Shown here piece after piece: positions 1-14,795 of a stretch of 64,000 nucleotides of DNA. Source of the DNA: Rhopalosiphum padi. Taxonomy: Eukaryota > Arthropoda > Insecta > Hemiptera > Aphididae. Location of the stretch: assembly GCF_020882245.1 (NCBI RefSeq), contig NC_083597.1, forward strand, positions 81,384,152 to 81,448,151, written 5' to 3'. Each line of letters begins with the position of its first letter. Position 1 is the first letter of the stretch. Position numbers and translations under genes: made by a program. Under the pieces are notes generated by a model. That model worked only from the letters and a program-made list of their open reading frames with translations, was not told where the DNA came from and searched no databases.

Positions 1-1042
1 TTGGAAAGCAAAAATTGTACACAAATTGAAATAATTTAATATATTTCAAATTACATAATTAAACACATTTATTACCATTGAGGCATCAAATATTTATGTT
101 TAAACCTACACGTGTCAATAAATTTATCCATTCGGAGTGACTTACATGGTAACCGGTCAAAATATCTTCAAAATAATATATTTGAACAAAATTTCTTTTA
201 TACTGATTTTTATTAGCTTATTAGCTGTTATATCATTATATCTACGATCAAAATTTAGTCAAGATCTTCTATATATGAATAATTCGGTAGAAGGATGCTT
301 TCAATTATGCTTTTAATACACCATTTGGAGCAAACCACGTTTAAATATGGAAATTAATACGTTTCTTAAAATAAGAACAAGTGTTATTTATATTTTATCT
401 TATTTAATTACAACAAATAGAATAATTATGTGATATCAGGTTCGATTGGAAAAATGATTATCGGGAGAATCAAGTCCACCAAGCCGTAAAAAGTACAATG
501 ATATCATGATATAAAAATAAAAATAATTGTGGAAAATACCAACAGTTCAATATTTTAAGATGTTTATCTAATAATATTCAGTATTAAGCACTATAATTTT
601 AATTTAATTAATTGAGTTTTAGTATATATATAATTATTATTATTATTATACAGTACCTATATTTTTGGTTTTTGAAGAAATGTTTCTTTTTACCTATTTT
701 TATACTTATAATATGTGTAAAAATGTATTAAATTAATTATATGAATAAATATTTTTTTTAAAACAGTTTAAAAGATACATTGATTAAAGATATTTTGACC
801 AACGATATCATTTCGAAAATATTATGACATAGAACCACTTACATACCTAGACAGTTATCTATATTAGAAAAATACACCTTTTTTCAAAATGACAAAGAAA
901 AACTCAAAAAAAAATCAAACTAAGCACCAATGATCTTATGAAATTATAAACCTATATAATTTGTTCTAAATAAAAAAAAATACTTTAACTGTTTCATAGG
1001 TAAATATAATAAATAAGAAAATAATTGTAAAAAAACATAATT
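1..1042. other. AT-rich sequence left of the MDH-like gene
   Basis: Almost entirely A/T with short homopolymers and TA-rich runs. No open frame with coding character was found on either strand. A further 3' exon of the minus-strand gene to the right cannot be excluded, because its terminal exon is uncertain. Confidence 0.5.
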
Positions 1043-4000
1043 TCAAAAAAAAAAACTACATAGGTAAAATATTGGGGAGAGAGACTTCGCGCGATAATTA
1101 GTGTTGAATTTAATCGATTTTCTCTGAAAATACTTTTATTACGTACAAATACTGATACTGGAACTTATTATTGAAAATTAATATTGTTTTACATTAAATT
1201 ATATTCACATAATCTTTATTTAAAATAAATGAAACATTTTGCAAGTAGGTAACTTACACGAACAGAAATTTGTCCAGACTTGCTGATGACCACCGGGTAT
1301 GATGAGAAAACGCAATCGTTAATATGTCCCGGTTGATGTATGAAAAGTGTCATACACACCGTTCTGTTATCCGTGCCTTGACACCAATCGATTATGTGAT
1401 GGCAAACCGCCGATATAACGCATTGTCTATAGGTTTTAACGATTTGTACTGCTTCCTAAATACGACACGCACAATTTAAGGACAGATAATTTGACAAAAA
1501 TTTAGCCAAGCTGAGCAAGTTTGGTGTGAAAAAATGTAAATTTAGAAAGTTGAAAGTCCTTAATATAATTAATACTGGCGTGTGTTAAGTTTGCTTTAAT
1601 TTTGTTAAGAATTATTATTATAATAGGACCACAAAGACATTTTTTAATAAATATTTTTTTTAACGTATAAATCAGACATTAATTTCACTTGTGAATCATT
1701 TAGTCATTCATAAAATCAAAATTGAGTAAACTTTTGAAATATATTTATTGGAAAATGGGCTGTAATCATAATAATATATATTGTTGTAATTTATAAGCGG
1801 TATATGATGCGTACAAACTGCGGCGTAAAAACATTATCGATCCAATTCGAAGGCAATAGATCCATAACGTTCTGCATTTTCACCATACACTGTAAATCAT
1901 ATTTTCCCGGTCCAAATTTCGTTTTTTTCTTTGCGTTAGTAATGTCCAAGTGATGTTTTCCCCAAACATATACGTCTGACAGTTCTTGCATTTCACACTG
2001 TTTCACACGAATATATTGTGTAAATACTTAATTTATTATTTTTTTAGTAATTTACTATATCAACTATCATATTTGACTTTGAAATTTTTTTTACATCAGA
2101 TATGATGTACATTATGACTCATGAATGGTAATTGGCCAAAATAACCAAAAGTAAAAATATCGAAATCTAAAAATACATCGCCCCAAAAAGTGATGACAGA
2201 CACAATAAAAAACACACATTATTGTAAAATCAATACCACTCATCACTTCTTTAAAATTTAAAAACATTCCTGATACAAAAATAAATAATTAAAAATGTAA
2301 TTTGGTATTTAACAAAGGATGTAGAGTTTATTTTTCCAGAAATTTAAAAATAAAACAACCGCATGGTTGTAAAAATATCACATTTACCACATAGGTAAAA
2401 ATATCTAAAGATAGTTTAAACATTTTACTATAACAACACTTAACCTTCAAAAATGTAAGCGTTTTTGTTATAATTACAGAAAAAAATCGTAAATATTTTG
2501 ATACGTTTAGTCGTTTTCCGTATTTCGAATATGACTCACGAGCAGTGTTATTAACTTATAAAAAACAAACTGTCCATACGTAGAAGACCATTCGGCAAAC
2601 GGTCTATGCTCAGTGCTCACATAAAAATAATTAACATTTAAAGTATGAAAGATAAGCATTTATTTATTATACTAAACTTAATATATTTCGTCGTATTAAA
2701 TTGTACTAAATATTTATCATTCATCTTTGTACAATACGTTTTTTATTTTATTTATATAATCGTTGCTAAATTTCATAACGAAGTCAAAACATAATATAAT
2801 AATATAAAATATTATAAATATTATACAATATATTGTATGTATAACGTTGTTTTTATAATAATAAAAACATCTCATCGAAAGCAAAACCACAGCATTATTT
2901 AAGTATATGAATATTAATAATATACTGTTACAATGTAATATACTATTACTGTATTATATTATTATGACATATACACAATTAACTCACGTCAAGTTTTCGT
3001 GCGATGAGCCCCAACGCTTTACTCACGTGATGTCTAGACAAACCGGTAAAGTTGCACTTGCGTAGGCGTGTCGCGACTTCCGCGAAAATCTGTAACCATG
3101 TATTTGACCACGGTCCCATTACGACGATCCTAGCGTTCAGGTTGGCCAGACGATCGAACAATTTGGCCTACGTCGTATTACCATGTATTAATATTCGCAA
3201 AGTTTTTTAAACGTAGTTATATAGTATAATATATAAGCGCTTGTTAGGTTTGACCTTTTTGAAAACATGATCTAAGTTGTGGATGTTTTCGTGAATTATG
3301 CGGTCAGACGCATTCAGATTAGTCATTAGTAGAAAATAATCAGCCTTCGAAAACGCTTCGAGATAATCTTCGGTCACGATTAATTCTGCAAACAGATTTT
3401 TATGATTTTTATGACGAGGACGGTGATTGTAGTGTTGGTTTAACGTACTAATGATATTCAAAAAAAAATAAATATATACGATTAACAGCAACGAATCCAA
3501 AAATCCAAAATCGATATTAATTATTTATTCATAACTATTATTTTTATACAATATTAACGATCTATAATATGTATATATATTCTATTACGATTAAATCGAT
3601 CATTAGCCTACCATAAATCATTAGATTTTGCCTATTATAAGTAAATTGTTATTTATTAGTTTATTACTAATGCAGATTAATTTTTCCAAAAAAAATAAAA
3701 TATTTTGAAAATATTTGAAAAAACAAAATCTAATAGCTACCTATGACTTTAACTAAATGCAAGTTTTATTAAATATGTATAGAAATTGAACGATCTGCAC
3801 TCCCGGGTAATCCATTTACCGTAAGACTCATTATTTCAGTATTTTATTTTTTCGTAAAATATATTTTTATCATTATTTATCGTTATCTTTTTTACATTTT
3901 TAATGACATCATGTATTTATAATTTTTTGAAATATTTTGATGTATAAAAATCGAATTTTGGATCAGTTTTATAATTTATAAGCATTTAAAGATAGTATGA

Positions 4001-4515
4001 TGAATGGAAGGAAAGGATATCCGTAAAATGTTGATCTACTACTCTTCTCATCTAAACTTTAAACACCTATAATTTAAAAATTACTTGTCCGAAATTTAAT
4101 TTTTAACGACCGAATCACTCCGATTAATATTTTAATTAGGAATAAGAAATTAAAAATATATATTATTATTCAAAATAGTGGAAAATTTAATTATTTTACA
4201 CAAATATTGTTTTGTTACGACTTAAAATTACGTAAAAAAATACTTTCAAAAATGTTAGAGTTTTCTGTAATAATGAAGGTCTTACGTTAAATAGATCACT
4301 CTGTTAACAGGTAAATAAGTACCATTCAAGTTGGAGAAACAACATTTTTTAATATGTTCAGCCGTTTCAATTACTTCGTTAACGTCTAAAGTTAAAATAA
4401 ATACGTCCAATTTATTGTCGACAAACACTTTTCTTTGGAGTATGTTGAACGCCAATTCAATGCTAAGCACATTGTGGCCCACAGATATCACGACTTTGGT
4501 AACGATAAAAGCCAT
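1043..4515 (-). CDS. Cytosolic malate dehydrogenase-like protein (MDH1/MDH1B type), probably catalytically altered
   Basis: Five exons join in phase: 4515-4323, 3385-3255, 3167-2988, 1997-1815 and 1455-1258. A sixth, 1123-1043, gives a stop but is doubtful. Total is about 321 codons, close to cytosolic MDH (about 333). The product follows the MDH fold in order: an N-terminal Rossmann strand (IVTKVVISVGHN), the segment ending CCFSNLN-ELIVTEDYLEAF, ARIVVMGPWSNTW where MDH has VIVVGNPANTN, DVYVWGKHH at the catalytic-His loop (WGNH), and a C-terminal helix with AVCHHIIDW. The His is kept. The Gly-rich NAD loop, the substrate-binding arginine pair and the Asp/Arg of the LTRLDHNRA segment are not recognisable, and the NP Asn is Pro. 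This suggests a pseudoenzyme of MDH1B type, though the usual MDH1B N-terminal extension was not found. Two donors (GTACTT, GTCAAA) and one at GTACGC are weak. No frame break is seen in exons 1-5. Confidence 0.7.
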
Positions 4516-7422
4516 TTCATACCATGTTCTATAATAGTATAATATTATATTATTATCAAAGCCTAGTTTTATAATTTATAAATTATAATCGCTTTATACA
4601 TAGTATCTATAAGTTTATTGTTGAGAAATACTGCAACACGACTACCATGGTAACAAAATATTCGCAATTATATTTACGTATTACGTGAAATTTTAATTTT
4701 ATTATTGTTTTTCAAACGATTCTGAGATGAGACTTTGGGTTGTCAGTATATAATTTCACTGAGAATATTTTGATATATGTTTTTTTTTATACTGCTCTAA
4801 TATATTTATTTTTTATTTTTAGTCCTAGCTTTTGGGGTAGGTTGATTTAATTTTGTATGAAAATATTGCATTTACTATATTATTATTATTAATTATAATA
4901 TAATTTGTGACTTTTGTTCATTGTATACCATATTATATTCTTATTATTATTAATTTATGAGTCAATACCACCTTACTGCACAACATTGTGACTAGATTTA
5001 TGGTAGAAAAGTAAAAATAGATAATATCATATAATAATTTATCTTCATATTCTGAAAATGTCTTAATTGTGTCTGTACATTTTTTTAGATTTTTGGTTTG
5101 AACATAAATTAAGTAGGGCCCGGATTTCAATTCAAAATGCATCTTTTTTTGGTTAATTCAGACAATACTTATAAGTTATAATAAGGAACATTGAATTACA
5201 TTTTCAAATTTTGGCTACAGAAATTGAAGGTTTTATAAATGATTTCCTTTAAAGTATTCGTAATTTGTGAATTGTTATGATTTTAATCAATATAGTCAAA
5301 TTTAAAACTTCAAATATATAGAAAAAAAATTATTAAAAATTATTAATATTTTTATACTGATATTAGACCAATTTATGACAAACCTGTAAAAATTGTATTA
5401 ACACTATGTTTTTTTATCCAGTGATAATTTTTTTATTGGCATTTGTAGAAAAAAAACTAAAAAAAATGAAAATTTGAATGTCTATAAAAAAGCTCCAAAA
5501 GATTCAAAATATTTTAATTTGTATAGAAAATTATAATATAAATATTTAGTGGACATTTCAAGTACTTATGGTTATTTTGAAAAATACACACAGACTTTAC
5601 TTTTGATCTCCCCCAACAACCAACTACATCATATTTCTACCAAAAATCACTTGTAAAGTTTAAAATCAAAGAATACTTATTGCCCCTAAAGATGATGAAA
5701 AATAGAATAAAAAATACACATTATTGTACAAAATATATATTCATTACTTTTAATTGCATCATTTAGTTATTATTGTTATGCCCTAAATGTATATTCTCAC
5801 ATGTCAAACCAAAATATTTTTTTTTTTTGGATTCTTGTATTTAGGACTTAGGTAATTATTAAATTTTTATTATAATGTTTATAGATAATAAATATTCGTT
5901 CGAAATAATATTTGACATTATATTATAAAAAAATTTTATGGAAAATGAAATGAAAATTATGAGTAACAACTAATAGAAAAAGCATAAAAAATATAAACTA
6001 GAATATAATAAGCATTATATTAAATGTTATACGAATTACGAATAATGATATTTGTAAACATTAGTAAAAAGTTATAACTAATAGATATATCGGTCATTGA
6101 TAACGTACTATTTTTTTAAGAAACTATTACCTTAGAAATCAAGGAATAAATAAACACATCACTAACTACTTAGTATTTATATATTTATAATAATATTACA
6201 ACTATTAATTATTTTTAACTTTTATAAAATAATGATTAATGATAATGGAACTTTAACATATTGATTTCATCATATATATATCTATATATAACAAAACAAA
6301 AATTGTATCTATATAATGTTTATAATTTGTTAACTAAAAGAAAAAATTGTATAATATAATTATTATAGTGCAATGTGCACGATAATGTTTAACGAATATT
6401 ATAATATTATATTATTTTTTTTACTATCCAAAGTAAATCATATAACAAACAACAACAAATAAATTAAAACTAAATAAATTAAATAAATAACAACTGTAAA
6501 ATCATTAGCTGTATAAATATTAGTCTCTTGTAATATAGATATAAAAATATAATTAATATTTTAGCAGTTATTATTTTTTTCTAGCGTATATATGCATTAA
6601 TAAATACATTATGTTTTACTAATCTATACGTCATGTTTGTAACATTAATTATTATAACCATCAAGAAATACATATCCATCACAGATATAATATTATATGT
6701 TTCTATGAAAAATAATTAAACATAAAATAAAATAGTAAGTATACAATTTTGATGTAAAAACCTTAACAATGTCGAGTGATGGGAATTGACTATATTTTTT
6801 TCAAAATAGTTTGATTACCCTGTATTGTATATAATTAATCATCAAAAACGATTTTTTTTTAATATTTAAAACTAGGTATGCATATAATACTTAGAAAATA
6901 TATGCAATAATAATAATAACAACAATAATAATAGATAATAATAATACGACTATTTATGTCTATATGTCTATATAGTACCTATATACATACTATTATATAA
7001 TCGTACTTACTATAAAATACTGTATAATGGGTATTGTATGATGTTCATTCGATATTACGAAGAAGACGTGTCACGCGATACCAATAAATTACGGCGCATA
7101 TTTTCAATGCTGAGCAGTGAACACATTTTAATCATAGTGCTCCAAAAAGCTTCTCTTAGATTAAGAAATGGAATTCTATTCATACGTCAACAAATAATTA
7201 CATAAAAATGAAATTTAATGCTAACGTTTTTCGAGGATTATCTAAAAGCCTGTTCGAAATATCAACCGCAGTGACCCGTTTCCGTCATAAATCTGAAAAG
7301 TGCTATACTCTGATTATCGATGTGATCAATATCACGCAGGTACTTCGCACGTAGACAAAATATTAAAAACTAAAAAAAAAAAAAAAAAAAAAAATCGTCT
7401 GTATATTCTTAGTACAACTGAA
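4516..7422. other. Intergenic DNA between the MDH-like gene and INPP1
   Basis: AT-rich sequence without a supported gene. About 4720-5700 resembles an interspersed repeat seen again near 12.4-13.1 kb and 18.2-19.2 kb, with shared wording such as a bipartite 'gagtcaatacca' segment and long A/T blocks. A poly-A tract near 7373-7394 on the plus strand lies just 3' of the INPP1 stop; on the transcript strand it is poly-T. Confidence 0.4.
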
Positions 7423-10400
7423 TCAGCTGTCGCAGTGCGCATGCAGCGGTGACAAGATCGCGTGTACTCGGTCGACGGTTTGCAGGTCGCGCGAAGCGAT
7501 AACACCGTCCGCGTTGCAGTGAGCCCGTCCGCCGCCGGTGGTCTTGGGCCGGTACGTGAGAGGCCCGGCGGACGTGCGACAGTGACACGCCGTGCCACCC
7601 TGGGACGCCAACATCGCGTGCGCGGCGCACGTGTCCCACGCGTACGTCGAGTCTTTGGTCAGCGCGTAGCACTTGACGACACCTATCGCCACGCACAGCA
7701 TCTTGTAACCGGCCCCGGACGCCGTGGCCACGATGTAACCGGACCGCTGCAACGCCTCCTTGGCTTCGTCTGTCTCGCTGCTGCTAGTCACCACCAATTC
7801 CTGTCGGACGTATAATACACGAAAAAAGCATATATTATTATTATTATAATTTCGTATTGTATTTTGTATTCATAAATACGTGAAAATCCCCCTCCAAAAC
7901 AACGAGGTCAAGATAATATTCGATAATATAATGATAAACAGCGTTTAATATGCATTTAAGTTTACACAATACATCTGGTCTGAAGATTAAAATTGGTGTC
8001 TGATTTTAAGTAGTTTTCTATACAATGTGACTGGTAAGTGTGTGGTTTTTTGATTTCAACCGATAGACAAATTGGTTGATAGAATAATATACAAATTAAC
8101 TGACGTATACACAAGTTTGAGTAAAAAATTGAGGTCATGGTTTGCGAACGACGAGCATAAGCTGGACAATTGAGAAATTGTCAAAATGGTTTACCAGAGG
8201 GATTGGGATAGTATGTATAACGAGGTATGTGAGTAGGTAAAGCGATAAGGGACATTGAAAGTAACGATGGTGTCAAAAAGTCGATTTACTAGTTAGGGGG
8301 TTGGATTGAAATCCAAGACTTGTTGCGTGTCTACGATCAGCGAACTATTTGATAGATTGAGGAAAACTTTCAGCAGTGGTGCAGTCATATCAAAGACAAG
8401 GAATAAAATTTAGTCCCTAATATTATTATATAATACAACACCATTTTTTAAACAGTGTGTCGCGAGATATGATGTTATCATATTAGTACAACGAACGACC
8501 GTCCTATATAATAAAAACGTTTTTTGTATTTTTATAGTATACTCGTATAACATTTTACTTTAGTTTTAAATTTCAGTATAACGTTTTTGTAACGAAAAAG
8601 TATCGAATATAGTATACAGAGTATGGTTATAATAATATATTATATGATTTGTAGAAACAAATAAATAAAATGGTCGAATTTGACTTTCTACTGAAAACGT
8701 TGTTTTTAAAATATAAATGGATAATTAAAGTTTTTTAGAGTTCTATGATGAAGTATATTATAAAATATTTTAAATTAATTAGTATTTATAAAATATTTAA
8801 TATATTGGTACTTATTATTTTACTACTTAAAAACAATATAAAATTATTTAAAACCATAAATTGTATGCTATTTGAATGTAGGCTTTTTAAACACGACTTA
8901 CTTAGTGATATTTTCTCATAAATTTAGAGTAATTACAAAACTATTGAATATTATCCGAAATATTGCATATTTTAAATATTTAAATAAAAAATAAAATAAA
9001 AATACTTAAATAAAATAATATCTAATATTAGAATTTTTCTTGAGTACACTATTTTCTCCTTACAGTTTTATTATTCTTATTATATTGTTGTATTATTAAA
9101 GTGTAGAAGAAAAATGATTTAAATCTGCCTGACTCCATTCGTGACAAATATGCAGACGCATTATATTTGTAATTAGAAAGGATTTTTTTTTTATTTTTTT
9201 TTTTTTAGGTTGTCGAATGCTTCCATTCTTGTATAAAAATATGTTTCGTAATATCTATTTTCAAAATATTAAAATTTTATTTTGCACATAATTGCACGTT
9301 TTAACTTTTTAAATTATAAGTCCATTATTTGTGTTTTTTCTTTGTTTTTAAGCGCATATTTGACGATTATTTGATGTAAAACGCTAAAAAATACTGTAAT
9401 TTATATTTTACTAACCAAATATGAAATAAGTTTGATTATTTGTATTTTACAAATTATCAATTATTTATTGTTTAGGGTCTAATATGGTAATACGGAGTAA
9501 AGATACCTACTTAAATATATATGTATTAGCACCAAATAGACGAAGTATTTACAACGGAACATTTAAAACATACAATAATTATTCAATGCAACTCTTTTTA
9601 ATACAATTTTTTTAAATTTTATATAGTTATTAAGAAAATTCAAAAATGTAATAGACAATAGTTAATATAACGAGCACATAAAAATAGTACCGACTCAATT
9701 TATTTATATTCCATTAATAATTAAATTTGTCTCTATGTATTTATTGCATTTTTTTTGTCCACGTATTTTTATTTTTCAAATTTTTCGTGGATATTTAGTT
9801 GCTTTTTAGTGTATAAGTGCATAAGTGCATACATATTCATACATTGTTTAGTGCATAAACATCCTAACCCTATTCATAATTAATAATTATATCTGAGTAT
9901 CTGACATCATCTGTAATTTGTACATGAATTGGCGAATTTAGTCTTTTTAAAATAGTATAGAATTCACTACTCACCATTATATTGTATTATGTATAATTAT
10001 CTAGACTATTACTTATATATATATATATATATATATAAAAAGACTATATAACTATGTTTAACAGTCATTTATCCCACTTTAAGTTAACGATCGATATGCT
10101 CATTAATCATTACTAATTTATGTTTTTTCTTCACCTGATTGCAGCTAATGAATTCTGGCAATGAGTTTAAACTTTTCTGTCCGTCGCAATATGCCCAGTA
10201 ACATCTTCCACTCCACCTACGAATACACAGACGTTATGAAACGTGTTCTTAAAATACGTTTTGTAGTCGCTTCACGATTCGTTATTATGTTTACATAAAT
10301 AATTTTATATTTTTATAAATATACATTTTTACCAAATGCATATGCCTCATCTATACGAATTCACATATTATAATAATATAATACAATATTGAAATAATTT

Positions 10401-13400
10401 ATTTTAAATTTGTAATAATATACTATAAAAGTGTAAGCATTGTAGATGAGTATAATAATATTATATCTATTTAAAAAAATAATCAAAAAGATTGTATTGT
10501 ATATATGTTGCAAATAGTATACCTACCTAAAGTAAGTAGGTTGTCAAAATAGTATTTTACAATGTTTAAATAAATAATATTGCAGTGATGTCATAACGTT
10601 AAAACAAACTGTTCGTTATTAAACACAAAACGTGCGTTCTAGTTTTAAACAATTAGCTAAAAAATACGTGATGTTCAGTTAAAATAATTAACGCTTCCGT
10701 ATAAAACAAACCATTAACTTGGTGTTTAATGTGTATTACTAAATATAATAGTTGGTTTTGTTAGTTTAGAAAAAAACTATTAGATATTAAATAATCGATT
10801 ACTACTTTTATTGATGTCTACTTCGAAAACTATTCTATTTACAATTTACAACTGTAAATCGGTTATTAAAAACCTTACCCTTTGATTGTGTCAAATTTGA
10901 AAAACGGTTGATTGATTACGCCGGCGATAGGTTTTCCGCTGTGCTTATCGAATAAACCAATATTAATTGTAACGCAATGTAGTCCGCTCGAGTGAAATCC
11001 GTATTCATTTATATTATCGACATTTCCGTTTATATATTCGTTTGTTGAATCTATAAAGTAGTAGGTAGTAGGTATAGTAAATATTTTGTATTATTGTATT
11101 ACAATAATTTTATACTATAGACTATTTGCATAGTAAAATTAATAAAAAAACGAACAAATTATTAAAGTATAAAATAAATATGAATTGTAACGTGATGATT
11201 ATACGGCTGGGATTTCGATGCATTCTGCTTGTATTGTCACAAATTTGTTTCATCAAAGTTTATTTTGCTTTTTCTTGTATGTTTTGATATTTTTTAGTTT
11301 TTAGGTCATTTTCTTAATTTCTCAGGACATTTTAGAGATTTTAGAAATAAAGTATGAATTTTAAATTTTATTTTAAGACTTATGCACACCAATATAATTT
11401 TTATACATAAATATAACAGATTATAAAGTAAGTACTCGTAATTCGTATTATATTATCGGACATGAGTTGAAATGACATAACTTAGATAACGAGTCTAGAC
11501 GACATCTACGGTAAAACTAACGTGGTTTATTTAAAACCACTACCTATATTTCCTGTTTAATAATCTTAAATTAGCAAAATTGACGTCCGATTATATCGTT
11601 CAGTACGAGTTTTGTTGTTGTAACTACCGTTTGAATTTATTTTCTATTATCTTATTATTCTAATTAATTTCCTTTGATAATTTAATAATAAAAATGCCAA
11701 AAGTAAAATATTCGACGGCTAGTCGTCTGCGTGCGTTTGTACAAGAATACACTTGTAATGTATTTTTTTTAAATAAATTTAAAGTCATTTTTATAATGCA
11801 TTTTTTAAGGCATTAAAATCCCAGTCCTAGTGATGACTATTAATATTATCGTTAAACTGTACATTTTCAATATTGGAAATTGTTAAAATATAATTGTTAT
11901 CCATCATTCATCAGCGGTTATTGCTTTCAAAGTCATTACATTTTTTTTTAGTAATAATTCAACGAGGTACATTGACATAATTTTGTTCGCTCTATAATAA
12001 TATTATATTATTATAACATACGTATTATAATATACGGTGATTACCAATAGGATCGATCCATATTCCGATTTTCTTCATATCTAAATTTTCCTCTTCGGGT
12101 GGATAACAGTCAACATTGAGATCATTCAATCCGAACTCTATGTGAGCAGCTTCAGCTAAGCTCTTTGCTGAGTCTAAATCATCGCCTAGAGCTTTGGACA
12201 AACACTGAAATGTTTCTTCTATTGTCTCTCCGACTAGTATGGTCACGTCTTGACCTTTATTATTCTGTATTGTATCGTTTTCTTCCCCATACACGTTTTC
12301 ATCAAGTTTTGGGAACTATAAATAGTAATTAAAATATATATGATTCCTATAAAAATATGTTCACAAGGCTTCATGGTTCGTGAGAAATACGGTATGTGAA
12401 TTCTCCTTGTTTAAGATTGGATCAAAACCAAATTAAACAATGGCCATGCAACACTAAACACTAACATACACAATTTAAATTTTCGACTTTCATAACATTT
12501 TTGTCGATAAAAAATGTAATAAAAAATTCTTCATCAGTTGCTATAACAGAAAACGAGCGTAAGAAGTTAAAATTTCGAAAAAAATTTGTAAAAACTCAAA
12601 AATATTAAAATTGTTTCTTAGTTCAAAATCTTTAATGCTTAATTTGTATATAATTATGATGACTTTAAAATTGAATAGAAGGTTCCCCATAACTCATAAG
12701 TAGTTCATACTGAAACCAAATAATCTAAGAAACACATAATTACATTTGTTTTTTTTGTAATAGCTATTTGAACTTAAAATTTAATAAAATTAGATGTTTA
12801 AATGATAAATATCAATTTTAGTTATTTTGTTATAGTAATATTATAATTTAAAAATATTATTTACAGAAATTTAAAATTGAACGTGTATTTGAAATTTAAA
12901 GATTTTAATTTTTGTAAATTAACTTATAGATAATATCTATTTATACTACGAACCTATTCACACTGTTTTATGATAAAATGGTATTGACTCAAAAGTTAAT
13001 GACAACAATGCACTACGGTATACTATTATAATGATTAATTATTAATAATATGTATTAATACAATGGTTTCAGCCAAAATTAAATTAACCTACCACCCTAC
13101 CGTAATACTAATAGTAAAATAAATCACTTTAATTGAAATGAATAAATGCGAATTCTATTTCAAATAAAAAAATTGCAATTTGAAAATAATGTTTCTATTA
13201 TTTATTGTTAACTAGGTTTAGATATTATTAAATATGTTAAAATTAAAACATATTTATAGGAAGATTGCCAAAGTGGAGCGCCAAAGCAAACAATTATTAT
13301 TATCGATCTAATGACCTACAATAATATTATATATATATTGTGTTTATGTTTATACATGTGAATACTTTTACTTCTTTTATAATATTCGTATTGCACTTAT

Positions 13401-14638
13401 ATCGGCGCATCTCAAGGTAAGCTTTACTAGCTACTTGTTAACCTTATATCCCTATAGCCAATAACCATTCAGTAATAGCCGTAATGCAGTATGTACTTAT
13501 GCAGTTATGAATTATAATACAGTTATATACGGCGTATTATAATAGGTATTAGATGCGCTAATGCACTATAGTCTAATATTCTACAATAAAGGAATATAAA
13601 TATATTATAAAAATGTAATTATTATTTAAAATCTATGATTTTATACGTATTACGAGGGGAGCAAGGACTATGAATTCCACCACGTGCTAAATATTTAATT
13701 TAACGTTTGATAGGTATTAATAATTGTATGATAAATATTAAATAGGACCCGGAAATATATTGATGTACCTAAAATTATTTTATTTACTTTATATATTATC
13801 TATTAAATTTATATATTATGGTATTATGTAGGTATATTCTATCAAATCATACAACAATACAATTTTTGTTTGGAAGTGGTAGGAAGTTAATAAAAAAAAT
13901 GTATTAACAGAATTGATTGCATTATAATGTTTTTTTTAAACTAATTAATTCATTTAAAAATTACAACCATGTTATAAGTACTATTCTTATTCATTTTTCG
14001 TAATTTTTCGTGTTTGTTTACGGGCTATAAATGATGGGAAAACCCCATTTTTTTAATAAAATCAAATTTTCGAATTATGTCAGTAACGGTAAACGTGAAT
14101 AATATTTTTGAACGCATTATTACGTAGGTACATGTAATACAGTAAAGTTCCGATTCCTGAATTCAAATAGCACGTGCCCCGCACGTGTAATAGGCAACAT
14201 TGGCAACACGACTAATCGGCCGACATTTGCACATCGAACACACTCGCACACGCGCGACATTCGATCGCAATAACAAAAATATCGTCACATGTTATACAAC
14301 ACGCACCTGTGCACCGTATAGCACCGCAGGCCCGCTAATAAACGTGACCTATATAATATGCGTGTACTTGCGTTATATACCTGTCGGCTGATGCGTTTGG
14401 CCACGATGCGCTGCACTAGCACGTCGGCCAGCGTCTTGAAGTCGTGCGCGAACCGGCTACTGTTGGCGTCTTCGCCGCATTTCTCCTGGACCAGCATGGA
14501 CAGCAGCCGCGGATTGGACCGGCACAGCCGTGCGACGTGGGCGGCCGCTTCGGAAGCGAGAAGCGCGCAACCGGTCAAGCCGCCGCTGCACCGTCGCTCG
14601 GGGCGAGCTTCGGTTCCGTCGCCGTCGCAGGGGAACAT
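7423..14638 (-). CDS. INPP1: Inositol polyphosphate 1-phosphatase
   Basis: Removes the 1-phosphate from inositol 1,4-bisphosphate and inositol 1,3,4-trisphosphate in the cytosol; the family is Mg-dependent and lithium-sensitive. Five exons fit in phase: 14638-14381, 12315-12045, 11050-10879, 10216-10135 and 7800-7423, giving 386 residues (human about 399). Seen motifs: DFKTLADVLVQ with D66; YGEE around residues 95-98; the split-codon DPIDST with D174 and D177; GVINQPF in exon 3; a CYWAYCDG segment in exon 4; AGAGYK-type ASGAGYK near 288-294 and WDTCAAHA with D317. These cover the metal ligands of the family (Asp54, Glu79, Asp153, Asp156 and Asp317 in the mammalian enzyme). The start is the first Met in exon 1 that leaves a family-like N-terminus; a longer in-frame opening to 14734 has no similarity. 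The last intron (10134-7801) is the longest. The last exon is GC-rich compared with its surroundings. Confidence 0.93.
10014..10037. repeat. (TA)n microsatellite in INPP1 intron 4
   Basis: An uninterrupted TA dinucleotide run of about 24 bases. It lies within the intron, about 100 bases 3' of exon 4 on the minus strand. Confidence 0.9.
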
Positions 14639-14795
14639 GGTGCAGTCACGGTGCGTGCCGCGTGAAACTCGAACGTGATGTGCGGCGTGCGCGCCGCCGC
14701 GACAACATCGGCCGGCGGCGAGAAAATCAATCACTGCGTTGCGAGGTAGTCGGCGGCGGCGGCGGAGGGCGCGTGCGCGGCCGCTTGTAAAGTAA
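14639..14795 (-). promoter_or_regulatory. GC-rich 5' region of INPP1
   Basis: About 150 bases directly upstream of the INPP1 ATG are strongly GC- and CpG-rich, with a run of GGC triplets near 14750-14765 and a GCGGCCGC site at 14777-14784. They stand out from the AT-rich flanks and grade straight into exon 1. This is probably the 5' untranslated region and core promoter; no TATA box was recognised. Confidence 0.4.

Noticed and set aside
7332..7815. Alternative frames overlapping the last INPP1 exon
   Set aside because: Low-complexity Arg/Pro-rich translations of GC-rich DNA; the INPP1 frame aligns without gaps to the family C-terminus.
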